The notes beneath the pieces are model-generated. The model saw only the letters and a list, made by a program, of their open reading frames with translations. It ran no database searches and was not told the DNA's origin. A stretch of DNA of 16,124 nucleotides from an uncultured Parabacteroides sp. (GTDB lineage Bacteria > Bacteroidota > Bacteroidia > Bacteroidales > Tannerellaceae), in the NCBI GenBank assembly GCA_937890135.1, contig CALBYC010000046.1:1-16124 (forward strand), read 5' to 3'. Numbering within the stretch: position 1 is the stretch's first letter; each line of letters begins with the position of its first letter. Shown one piece after another: positions 1-6,968 of this stretch. Both the position numbers and the translations under genes were made by a program.

Positions 1-1
1 C

Positions 2-106
2 CAAAAAGGGAAAGAAGTCGTAACGATTGATTGGCGCTACCGCATGCTTGTGGCGGCATGGCGATTGATTCCAAGGTGGCTCTGGATAAGGATGAAGATC
101 AAATGA
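2..106 (+). CDS. 3' end of a probable short-chain dehydrogenase/reductase (partial)
   Basis: An open frame enters from the left edge and stops at a TGA at 104-106, giving 34 residues. The tail is rich in Trp and Arg, with a DWRYR stretch followed by WRLIPRWLWIRMKIK. From memory this resembles the C-terminal tail of Bacteroidota short-chain dehydrogenases (NAD(P)-dependent oxidoreductases), where an amphipathic, membrane-seeking end follows the Rossmann domain. No catalytic residues lie inside the window, so the family call rests only on this tail. It runs in the same direction as porQ, but a 149-bp gap and a promoter-like box before porQ suggest a separate transcription unit. It could instead be the end of another membrane-associated enzyme. 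Confidence 0.42.
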   Translation, partial: QKGKEVVTIDWRYRMLVAAWRLIPRWLWIRMKIK

Positions 107-228
107 AACAAAAAAGGAATCAGCGAAATCTCCCCCCAAAGCATACTTTTTCATCCGATTTCCCGTTTTCTTATAATATCTCCGCTGTTTTTAGCATCGA
201 GGATAGCCCGACATGTGAAAAATCGGCG

Positions 229-251
229 TAACTTTGAACCCGTTTAAGGAA
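229..251 (+). promoter_or_regulatory. Probable -7 box and RBS for porQ
   Basis: TAACTTTG at 229-236 matches the Bacteroidota -7 consensus TAnnTTTG. It is followed by AAGGA at 246-250, five bases before the porQ ATG at 256. No clear TTTG -33 element lies 18-21 bp upstream. The implied leader would be very short. The rest of the 107-255 gap is AT-rich and shows no other clear element. Confidence 0.45.
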
Positions 252-255
252 TTAT

Positions 256-1254
256 ATGAGAAAGATTTTATCCATTATATGCTTCAGCCTGTTTGCCCAT
301 CTTGTCCACGCGCAAACGGGGGATGAAGCGTACGGCTTTTTGCGCCTCCCCGCGTCTTCACATGCCAACGCATTAGGAGGATACAATATTTCAATCATCG
401 AACCGGACCCCTCCTTAGGTTTCCATAACCCGGCACTCTTAGGAGGAGAAATGGACAATATGGTTAATCTGAATTATCTGAACTATATATCCGACATAAA
501 CGCAGGCAGTGCCATTTATACGAAAGCCTTTAAAGAGAGGGGGACATGGGGGGCAGGAGCTACGTTTTTCAGTTATGGCAAAATCAAAGAATATTCCAAG
601 GAAAACGAGTACATAGGGGATGTATCCGCCAAAGATATTGCCGTGCAAGGTTTCTTTTCATACGATTTGAGCGAAAAATGGCGAGGCGGCGTCTCTCTCA
701 AGTTCTTATATTCATCGATGGCCGAATACCATTCCATTGGACTGGGCGTAGACGCGGGCTTAAGCTACTACGACGCTGAAAAGAAATTATCATTCGGGCT
801 TACTTTCAAAAACATTGGAGCCCAATTAAAATCGTTCTATGATGAAAGGCAGAAGATGCCATGGGACATCCAAGCCGGTTTGTCCAAGCAATTGGCCCAT
901 TCCCCCATTCGTTTTTCATTGACAGCCATATACCTTAACAAATGGAAATTTGATTATGTTGACGAATCCAATAAAGAATATAAAGGCGATGGCTTTGGGA
1001 AAACATTCCTAAAGCACATGGTCATCGGCGTGGACTGGCTTCCATCCGACAACCTATGGATAGGCATCGGATACAACCCTAAAAGGGCCATGGACATGAA
1101 GCTGGATGGGGCAAACGCTTTGGCCGGATTTTCCGCCGGAGCCGGACTGCACATAAAAATGTTCGACCTGAGCGCTTCCGTCGCCAAATACCACCCGTCG
1201 TCCTTGTCGTTCATGCTTAGCATTTCGACAGCCCTCTCTGATTTCAAATTATAA
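256..1254 (+). CDS. porQ: PorQ-like type IX secretion system protein
   Basis: This 332-residue protein has a signal peptide at about residues 1-19 (MRKILSIICFSLFAHLVHA, cut before QTG). The mature part is rich in alternating aromatic and Gly residues, as in an outer-membrane beta-barrel. The early segment with PASSHANALGGYN and the FHNPALLGG motif are typical of the PorQ/PorV-like family. In Porphyromonas gingivalis, PorQ is an outer-membrane component of the type IX secretion system. The gene is followed after 12 bp by cmk and then ispH, an order I recall for porQ in P. gingivalis. The start at 256 is supported by AAGGA at 246-250 and by the signal peptide. PorQ homologues also occur in species without a full type IX system, so its presence does not prove secretion. 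Confidence 0.85.
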   Translation: MRKILSIICFSLFAHLVHAQTGDEAYGFLRLPASSHANALGGYNISIIEPDPSLGFHNPALLGGEMDNMVNLNYLNYISDINAGSAIYTKAFKERGTWGAGATFFSYGKIKEYSKENEYIGDVSAKDIAVQGFFSYDLSEKWRGGVSLKFLYSSMAEYHSIGLGVDAGLSYYDAEKKLSFGLTFKNIGAQLKSFYDERQKMPWDIQAGLSKQLAHSPIRFSLTAIYLNKWKFDYVDESNKEYKGDGFGKTFLKHMVIGVDWLPSDNLWIGIGYNPKRAMDMKLDGANALAGFSAGAGLHIKMFDLSASVAKYHPSSLSFMLSISTALSDFKL

Positions 1255-1266
1255 CAACATCAAAGT

Positions 1267-1956
1267 ATGAAGAAGATAATAATAGCAATAGATGGCTACT
1301 CGTCAAGCGGGAAAAGCACCATGGCGAAAGAACTTGCCAAAGAAACAGGATACATATATATTGATACCGGAGCAATGTACCGGGCGGTAACATTGTATGC
1401 CTTAAGACAAGGTTATTTCGAAGGCAATCATGTCAATGAAGGGAAATTAAAAGCCGACATGCCCAACATATCCATCTCCTTCCAGTTCAATCCAAGCACA
1501 GGCAAGTCCGACACATTCCTCAACGGAGAAAACGTGGAAAAAGAGATACGAAGCATGGAAGTGGCAAAGAAGGTAAGCCTCGTCGCATCCCTAAGCTTTG
1601 TGCGCAAGGCCATGGTGGCCCAGCAACAGGCAATGGGCAAAGAAAAGGGCATTGTCATGGACGGGAGGGACATCGGCACTGTCGTTTTCCCCGATGCAGA
1701 ATTGAAATTATTTGTCACCGCATCGCCCGAAGTGCGCGCACGGCGGCGGGTGGAGGAGCTGCTGGCAAAAGGTGAAAAGGTTTCCTACGAAGAGGTGCTT
1801 GAGAACGTAAAGGAACGTGACTATCTCGATTCCACCCGTAAGGAAAGTCCGCTAAGGCAGGCAAAAGACGCACTCGTGCTGGACAATTCCAACATGAGCA
1901 GGGCGGAACAGGAGGCATGGTTGAAGGAGAAATTCGAAGCTTGCGTAAAGGAATGA
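1267..1956 (+). CDS. cmk: Cytidylate kinase
   Basis: This 229-residue protein is cytosolic CMP/dCMP kinase, which transfers phosphate from ATP to (d)CMP to form (d)CDP in pyrimidine nucleotide salvage. The P-loop GYSSSGKST lies at residues 10-18. DTGAMYRAVT at 33-42 is the usual motif of the NMP-binding region, DGRDIGT at 132-138 is the classic CMP-kinase signature, and RDYLDSTRKESPL at about 184-196 carries the LID-region Arg, Asp and Ser residues. The length matches the bacterial family (about 220-230). It starts 12 bp after porQ, and its TGA overlaps an ATG of the ispH frame (ATGA at 1953-1956), so the three genes are probably one transcript. Confidence 0.97.
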   Translation: MKKIIIAIDGYSSSGKSTMAKELAKETGYIYIDTGAMYRAVTLYALRQGYFEGNHVNEGKLKADMPNISISFQFNPSTGKSDTFLNGENVEKEIRSMEVAKKVSLVASLSFVRKAMVAQQQAMGKEKGIVMDGRDIGTVVFPDAELKLFVTASPEVRARRRVEELLAKGEKVSYEEVLENVKERDYLDSTRKESPLRQAKDALVLDNSNMSRAEQEAWLKEKFEACVKE

Positions 1957-1964
1957 GTCGAGAT

Positions 1965-2828
1965 ATGGTCGTAGAAATAGACAAAGACTCCGGTTTCTGT
2001 TTTGGAGTGGTCAATGCTATCAAACATGCGGAAAAGGAATTGAACGGCACAGGCGTTTTGTACTGCTTGGGTGATATTGTCCACAACAGCCTGGAGGTCG
2101 AACGTTTGGAAGCAAACGGGCTGCGCACCATCGGCCATGACGAGTTCGCACGCTTGAAAAATGCGAAAGTCCTGCTCAGGGCACATGGCGAACCCCCCAG
2201 CACATACAAAATCGCCGAGGCGAACCATATCCAAATCGTGGATGCGACCTGCCCGGTTGTCTTGCAACTGCAAAAGAGGATACACCAATGCTTCCAAGAG
2301 ACAAAGGCGAACCACATACAGCTTGCCATCTATGGGAAGAAAGGCCATGCCGAAGTCAACGGGTTGGTAGGGCAGACCGAGGGCACCGCCATCGTCATCG
2401 AGTCCGCTGAAGATTTAGACAAACTCGATTTCTCAAAGGATACCGTCCTTTTCTCCCAAACGACAAAGTCCCTCGACGGATTCAGGAAGGTGATTACAGC
2501 CATCGAAGGCCGTATGTTGCCGGGGGTCAAGTTCAAATACTATGACACGATATGCAGGCAAGTGGCCAACCGGCTGCCAAACATCAAGAAGTTCGCGGCA
2601 GAACATGACTGGGTATATTTCGTGGCAGGAAGGAAAAGTTCAAACGGCAGGATGCTGTTCGAAGAATGCAAAAAAGCGAACCCCCACAGTTGTTTCATCT
2701 CCTCCTCCGAAGAGATAACCGAACGCCTGCCCAATAATGTCATGCGGGTCGGCGTTTGCGGAGCGACTTCCACCCCCAAATGGCTGATGGAAAAAATAGC
2801 AGAAAAGATTCGCACGCTCAACAAATAG
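1965..2828 (+). CDS. ispH: 4-hydroxy-3-methylbut-2-enyl diphosphate reductase
   Basis: IspH (LytB) is the last enzyme of the MEP isoprenoid pathway. It reduces HMBPP to isopentenyl and dimethylallyl diphosphate on an iron-sulfur cluster. The three cluster cysteines are visible in GFCFGVV near the N-terminus, VDATCPVV in the middle and DTICRQVANR in the last third. The family HGE motif is present in LLRAHGEPPS, as is GKKGHAEVNGL. I place the start at 1965, giving 287 residues beginning MVVEIDKDSGFCFG, which fits the family N-terminus. The in-frame ATG at 1953 overlaps the cmk stop and is the main alternative; AAAGGA at 1947-1952 sits directly against it and 12 bases before 1965. A further in-frame ATG at 1917, inside cmk, is unlikely. 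The product feeds undecaprenyl-phosphate and quinone synthesis. Confidence 0.96.
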   Translation: MVVEIDKDSGFCFGVVNAIKHAEKELNGTGVLYCLGDIVHNSLEVERLEANGLRTIGHDEFARLKNAKVLLRAHGEPPSTYKIAEANHIQIVDATCPVVLQLQKRIHQCFQETKANHIQLAIYGKKGHAEVNGLVGQTEGTAIVIESAEDLDKLDFSKDTVLFSQTTKSLDGFRKVITAIEGRMLPGVKFKYYDTICRQVANRLPNIKKFAAEHDWVYFVAGRKSSNGRMLFEECKKANPHSCFISSSEEITERLPNNVMRVGVCGATSTPKWLMEKIAEKIRTLNK

Positions 2829-2876
2829 GGGCAAACGAAACGAAGAGGCATCCAAGCGGCAAGCAGCATCGCCGGA

Positions 2877-2942
2877 AACGGTCGCAGCCGCTTAGGGGAA
2901 CGGTCGCATCCGCTTAGGGAAACGGTCGCAACCGTCCTTGAC
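2877..2942 (+). repeat. Three tandem 22-bp units (array 1)
   Basis: Units start at 2877, 2899 and 2921, exactly 22 bp apart. The shared core is AACGGTCGCA-n-CCG, with n = G, then T, then A. Units 1 and 2 share the tail CTTAGGG; unit 3 ends differently after ACCGT. The core AACGGTCGCAACCGT of unit 3 can fold as a 5-bp stem (ACGGT/ACCGT) with a CGCA loop. The array sits in the 234-bp gap between ispH and glnS. Apart from the glnS promoter, I see no gene in that gap (2829-3062). Confidence 0.8.
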
Positions 2943-3005
2943 AGTCCCCAAAAAGCGATAGCACTTGCTGGGTGGCTACGCCATGGCAAAAAATAAAGTG
3001 ATTTA

Positions 3006-3035
3006 CTTGTTATCCGTAAGAAATGATTACCTTTG
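3006..3035 (+). promoter_or_regulatory. glnS promoter (Bacteroidota type)
   Basis: TACCTTTG at 3028-3035 is a full match to the -7 consensus TAnnTTTG. A CTTG at 3006-3009 lies 18 bp upstream and fits the -33 TTTG element. The expected start is about 20 bases before the glnS ATG at 3063. This is the best two-box promoter in the window. Confidence 0.65.
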
Positions 3036-3062
3036 TGCTATTAGAAGAAATACAGGGAATAT

Positions 3063-4802
3063 ATGAGCGAGATCAACACAAACGAAGTAGAAAACAAGAA
3101 GAGCTTGAACTTCATAGAAGCAGCCGTAGAAAAGGATTTGGCTGAAGGGAAAAACGGCGGACGCGTGCAGACACGTTTCCCTCCGGAGCCGAACGGCTAT
3201 TTGCACATCGGACATGCTAAAGCTATCTGCTTGGATTTTGGCATAGCGGAACGCCATAATGGCATTTGCAACTTGCGTTTTGACGATACGAATCCTGTGA
3301 AGGAAAACATGGAATATGTGGATGCGATCGAAGAAGACATCAAATGGCTGGGTTTCCATTGGAACAATGTCTATTATGCTTCCGATTATTTCCAACAATT
3401 ATATGATTTTGCCATCCGTCTTATCAAAGAAGGCAAAGCGTATGTGGACGAGCAAAGCTCCGAGCTGATTGCTCAACAAAAGGGTACGCCCACGCAGCCC
3501 GGCATCGAAAGCCCTTACCGCAACCGCCCCGTGGAAGAAAGCCTGGACTTGTTCCAGCGAATGAATGCCGGCGAATTTGAGGAGGGAAGCATGACATTGC
3601 GTGCGAAGATTGACATGGCGAATAGCAACATGCACTTCCGCGACCCTATTATTTACCGAATATTGAAGACTCCTCACCATCGTACCGGAACCAAGTGGAA
3701 GGTATATCCGATGTACGACTTCGCCCATGGCCAAAGCGACTATTTTGAGGGTGTCACGCATTCTTTGTGTACATTGGAATTTGTGCCTCACCGCCCTTTG
3801 TATGACCTGTTTGTGGATTGGTTAAAAGAAGGGAAAGATTTGGATGATAACCGCCCCCGCCAGATAGAGTTCAACAAACTGAACTTGAACTATACGCTGA
3901 TGAGCAAACGCAATTTGTTGATTTTGGTGAAAGAGGGCTTAGTCGACGGCTGGGACGACCCGCGAATGCCCACATTGTGCGGATTCCGCCGTAGAGGATA
4001 TTCCCCTGAATCCATCCGTAAATTTGTTGACAAAATCGGTTATACCACCTACGACGCCTTGAATGAATTTTCTCTTTTGGAAAGCGCCGTCCGTGAAGAT
4101 TTGAATGTGCGCGCCATCCGGGTATCGGCTGTCCTGAATCCTGTGAAATTGATCGTGACCAACTACCCCGAAAATAAAGTAGAAATGATGGAGGCTGTCA
4201 ATAATCCGGAAAATTCAGAAGACGGCACTCATCAGATCGCTTTCAGCCGTGAACTTTGGATGGAACGGGACGATTTCATGGAAGATGCTCCGAAAAAGTT
4301 CTTCCGCATGACACCGGGACAAGAAGTGCGCCTGAAAAACGCCTATATTGTCAAGTGTACGGGATGTAAGAAAGACGACGATGGCAACATCGTTGAAATC
4401 TACTGCGAGTATGACCCTAATACAAAGAGCGGCATGCCGGACAGCAACCGCAAAGTAAAAGGCACATTGCATTGGGTAAGCTGCGCACATTGCGTGCCTG
4501 CACAGGTCCGTTTATATGACCGGCTTTGGGATGTGGAGAACCCGCGTGACGAGTTGGCCAAGTTGCAAAGTGAAGGATTGACCGCCTTGGAAGCGATGAA
4601 GAAGATGATCAATCCCGAATCATTGACAGTATTGAACCATTGTTATGTGGAAGAGTACCTGGCCCATCAGCAACCTCTGACTTATTTTCAGTTCCAACGT
4701 ATCGGATATTTCACAAAAGACATGGACAGCAAAGAGGGGCAATTGATATTCAACCGTACCGTCTCGTTGAAGGATACATGGAGCAAAATCAAAAATAAAT
4801 AA
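3063..4802 (+). CDS. glnS: Glutaminyl-tRNA synthetase
   Basis: This 579-residue class I synthetase charges tRNA-Gln with glutamine in the cytosol. The catalytic Rossmann fold shows PPEPNGYLHIGHAKA (HIGH at residues 48-51), RFDDTNP at 72-78, THSLCTLEF at 232-240 and the KMSKS equivalent MSKRN at 280-284. After about residue 345 come the two beta-barrel anticodon-binding domains, including HWVSCAHC and VRLYDRLW near 470-489. It is slightly longer than the E. coli enzyme, with an extra ELAKLQSEGLTALEAMKKM stretch around 497-515. Four cysteines (432, 435, 474, 477) form two CxxC pairs that could bind a metal. It has its own promoter and a terminator just after the stop, so it is probably monocistronic. 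Confidence 0.97.
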   Translation: MSEINTNEVENKKSLNFIEAAVEKDLAEGKNGGRVQTRFPPEPNGYLHIGHAKAICLDFGIAERHNGICNLRFDDTNPVKENMEYVDAIEEDIKWLGFHWNNVYYASDYFQQLYDFAIRLIKEGKAYVDEQSSELIAQQKGTPTQPGIESPYRNRPVEESLDLFQRMNAGEFEEGSMTLRAKIDMANSNMHFRDPIIYRILKTPHHRTGTKWKVYPMYDFAHGQSDYFEGVTHSLCTLEFVPHRPLYDLFVDWLKEGKDLDDNRPRQIEFNKLNLNYTLMSKRNLLILVKEGLVDGWDDPRMPTLCGFRRRGYSPESIRKFVDKIGYTTYDALNEFSLLESAVREDLNVRAIRVSAVLNPVKLIVTNYPENKVEMMEAVNNPENSEDGTHQIAFSRELWMERDDFMEDAPKKFFRMTPGQEVRLKNAYIVKCTGCKKDDDGNIVEIYCEYDPNTKSGMPDSNRKVKGTLHWVSCAHCVPAQVRLYDRLWDVENPRDELAKLQSEGLTALEAMKKMINPESLTVLNHCYVEEYLAHQQPLTYFQFQRIGYFTKDMDSKEGQLIFNRTVSLKDTWSKIKNK

Positions 4803-4812
4803 ATCATTCTTT

Positions 4813-4852
4813 AATCAGGCACGGCAACAACTCCGTGGCTGATTATTTTTTT
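4813..4852 (+). terminator. Rho-independent terminator after glnS
   Basis: AATCAGGCACGG (4813-4824) pairs with CCGTGGCTGATT (4833-4844), with one G-G mismatch and an 8-nt loop. A run of seven T follows at 4846-4852. It lies 10 bp past the glnS stop and upstream of the DUF368 gene. Confidence 0.8.
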
Positions 4853-4870
4853 CATAAGTACATATTAAGC

Positions 4871-5761
4871 ATGGATAGAAGCGGAAAAGATTATGCACTC
4901 TTGACTTTAAAAGGCATTGCCATGGGGGCTGCTGATGTAGTACCAGGAGTTTCGGGAGGGACAATCGCATTCATCGTTGGAATTTACGAAGAGTTGCTGG
5001 ACTCGATCAAGAGCATCAACTTGTCCACCTTGAAACTTTTGTTGCAAGGGAGGATTGGAACTTTTTGGAAATTGGTAAACGGGAATTTTTTGCTGTTTCT
5101 GGTTGCAGGGATAGGCATCAGCATTCTGTCTTTAGCCCGGGTCATCACCTATTTGCTGGTTCACCAACCCGTTTTGATTTGGTCGTTTTTCTTCGGTTTG
5201 GTTTTAGCTTCCACCTGGTTCGTCGCCAAGGACATCCGCCGATGGGACTGGAAGCGTATTCTGGGATTTTTATTGGGAGGAGCCATGGCTTACTATGTAA
5301 CTGTCGCGACACCGGCAGAGACCCCGGATCATCCCTTGTTCATCTTCCTTTGCGGCATGATTGCTATTTGCGCCATGATATTGCCCGGCATATCGGGAAG
5401 TTTCATCCTGTTGCTATTGGGCAAATACCAATATATAATGGAGGCTGTGAAATCGATGGACAAGCATTCACTTCTGATTTTATGCACCTTCGGGTGCGGC
5501 GCTGCCATAGGGATTACTTCTTTCTCTCGTGTATTGTCATACGCCCTCAAGCATTACCACGATACAACCATAGCCATATTGGGAGGTTTCATGTTAGGTT
5601 CGCTGAACAAAGTATGGCCATGGAAAGAAACAATTGCAGGGGCAGAAACGAACATTGCCCCCGACGGCCATGTGGGGGAAGCCGTCTTCTTGATGCTTGT
5701 TGGTTTCTTCGCTGTCTATTTTTTGGAAAAATTATCCATCAGTAAAGAGGAAAACAAATAA
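4871..5761 (+). CDS. DUF368 membrane protein, PopT-type polyprenyl-phosphate transporter
   Basis: This is a 296-residue, very hydrophobic protein with about eight or more membrane segments. It carries the DUF368 hallmark twice: DVVPGVSGGT at residues 22-31 and LPGISGSF at 171-178. Each is followed by a related second half (LARVITYLLVHQP near 88-100, FSRVLSYALKHYH near 218-230), so the protein looks like an internal duplication. DUF368 proteins (PopT) were reported in 2022-2023 as inner-membrane transporters that recycle undecaprenyl phosphate from the periplasmic to the cytoplasmic face for peptidoglycan and glycan synthesis. I chose ATG 4871 because the longer reading from GTG 4835 begins inside the glnS terminator and adds only a hydrophilic leader. 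No strong RBS or -7 box was found. The M24 gene follows after 11 bp. Confidence 0.9.
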   Translation: MDRSGKDYALLTLKGIAMGAADVVPGVSGGTIAFIVGIYEELLDSIKSINLSTLKLLLQGRIGTFWKLVNGNFLLFLVAGIGISILSLARVITYLLVHQPVLIWSFFFGLVLASTWFVAKDIRRWDWKRILGFLLGGAMAYYVTVATPAETPDHPLFIFLCGMIAICAMILPGISGSFILLLLGKYQYIMEAVKSMDKHSLLILCTFGCGAAIGITSFSRVLSYALKHYHDTTIAILGGFMLGSLNKVWPWKETIAGAETNIAPDGHVGEAVFLMLVGFFAVYFLEKLSISKEENK

Positions 5762-5772
5762 TCAAAATAGAA

Positions 5773-6957
5773 ATGATTGCAGAAAATTTATTACCAGACT
5801 TCCAGCTCAAATGGAAAAGGATTCAAGATTCGATGCGCCAATGCGGGGCGGATGGCTGCCTTTTGTCTGTAGGGGTAAACCTGTTTTACATGACCGGGGT
5901 CATGTATAATGGCTACTTTTATATTGGAGCGGAAGGAGAGCCTTGCTTTTTCGTGAAACGCCCCAATGGGTTGCAGGAAGGACGACTTAGTTATATTCAC
6001 AAGCCGGAACAGATTCCGGACTACTTCGCACAGCATAACATCCCGATGCCTAAGAAACTGATGTTGGAGGCCGACGAACTGACTTATTCGGACTACATGC
6101 GTCTTTTAAAAGTATTCCAGCCCGAAGAAACTGCAAATGCGACGATGGCACTACGTTTGATTAGAATGGTGAAAACTCCCTGGGAAATCAAACAGACAAT
6201 GCTGTGCGCCGCACGCCACGAGGAGGTATATAGCAAAATACCGCAGCTTTATCGGCCGGGAATGACCGACCTGGACCTCCAAATCGAGATAGAAAGAGTC
6301 ATGCGCCAACACGGTTCGCTCGGATTGTTTCGTGCCTTTGGACCCAACATGGATATCTTCATGGGGAGTCTTTTGGCCGGGGATAATGCGGGATGCCCAT
6401 CTCCTTTTGATTTTGCCTTGGGAGGTGCGGGGCTAAATGCCATTTGCCCGCTGGGTGCAAATGGGACATTGCTGGAAGAAGGGATGGCGGTCATGGTGGA
6501 TATGGCAGGAAATTATACGCCATACATGACGGACATGACCCGTGTGTTTTCCATCGGCAGGCTTACGGATGCCGCCTACAGGGCGCATGACGTTTCAATG
6601 CACATCCACCGCGAAATATCGAAAACCGCACGCCCCGGCGTGGCCTGTTCTGAATTGTATGACATTTCATACCGGATTGCGGAGGAGGCAGGCTTGAAAG
6701 ACAATTTCATGGGGACAACGCAACAGGCAAAGTTCGTTGGCCACGGGGTGGGCTTGCAGATAAACGAGCTTCCCGTGCTTACCCCTCGCTCGAAACAAGT
6801 GTTGGAAGAGAATATGGTCTTTGCCCTTGAACCCAAATTTGTTATCCCCGGAGTCGGAGCCGTGGGCATTGAAAACAGCTACCTTGTCACGGCCGACGGG
6901 GTAAAGAAAATAACGTGTTCGCCAGAAGAAATTATAGATTTAAACAATAACCATTAA
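5773..6957 (+). CDS. M24-family metallopeptidase (Xaa-Pro aminopeptidase-like)
   Basis: This 394-residue protein has the two-domain layout of prolidase and aminopeptidase P: an N-terminal creatinase-like domain (about 1-130) and a C-terminal pita-bread domain (about 135-390). The five metal ligands are visible: Asp243 and Asp254 (VDMAG...MTDMTR), His324 (GHGVGL), Glu353 (ALEPKF) and Glu367 (GIENSY). The site is therefore intact and should bind two divalent metals to cleave peptides with proline at the second position or a related substrate. There is no signal peptide, so it is probably cytosolic. It sits between the DUF368 gene and an alkaline phosphatase with 11-bp gaps on both sides, which indicates co-transcription. 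The exact specificity (dipeptidase or aminopeptidase) cannot be read from the sequence. Confidence 0.9.
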   Translation: MIAENLLPDFQLKWKRIQDSMRQCGADGCLLSVGVNLFYMTGVMYNGYFYIGAEGEPCFFVKRPNGLQEGRLSYIHKPEQIPDYFAQHNIPMPKKLMLEADELTYSDYMRLLKVFQPEETANATMALRLIRMVKTPWEIKQTMLCAARHEEVYSKIPQLYRPGMTDLDLQIEIERVMRQHGSLGLFRAFGPNMDIFMGSLLAGDNAGCPSPFDFALGGAGLNAICPLGANGTLLEEGMAVMVDMAGNYTPYMTDMTRVFSIGRLTDAAYRAHDVSMHIHREISKTARPGVACSELYDISYRIAEEAGLKDNFMGTTQQAKFVGHGVGLQINELPVLTPRSKQVLEENMVFALEPKFVIPGVGAVGIENSYLVTADGVKKITCSPEEIIDLNNNH

Positions 6958-6968
6958 AATGTAATTAC

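Noticed and set aside
31..231. Open frame of 66 codons near the left edge
   Set aside because: It overlaps the better-supported dehydrogenase tail in another frame, has no recognisable family, and its later part lies in AT-rich leader DNA.
1715..2348. Long antisense open frames opposite cmk and ispH (up to 204 codons)
   Set aside because: They mirror two clearly conserved genes and the translations are low-complexity and family-less.
2877..2942. CRISPR array
   Set aside because: Units are directly tandem with a 22-bp period and no unique spacers, and there are no cas genes nearby.
2960..2998. Terminator for ispH at a GCG-TAGC/GCTACGC hairpin
   Set aside because: The stem has a bulge and is followed by A-rich rather than T-rich sequence on the plus strand.
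4835..4870. GTG start extending the DUF368 protein by 12 residues
   Set aside because: The GTG lies inside the right arm of the glnS terminator, and the ATG at 4871 gives the family-like N-terminus.
5065..5745. 226-codon open frame in another frame of the DUF368 gene
   Set aside because: The DUF368 frame carries conserved motifs and membrane segments. This one is rich in His, Arg and Cys without any family likeness.
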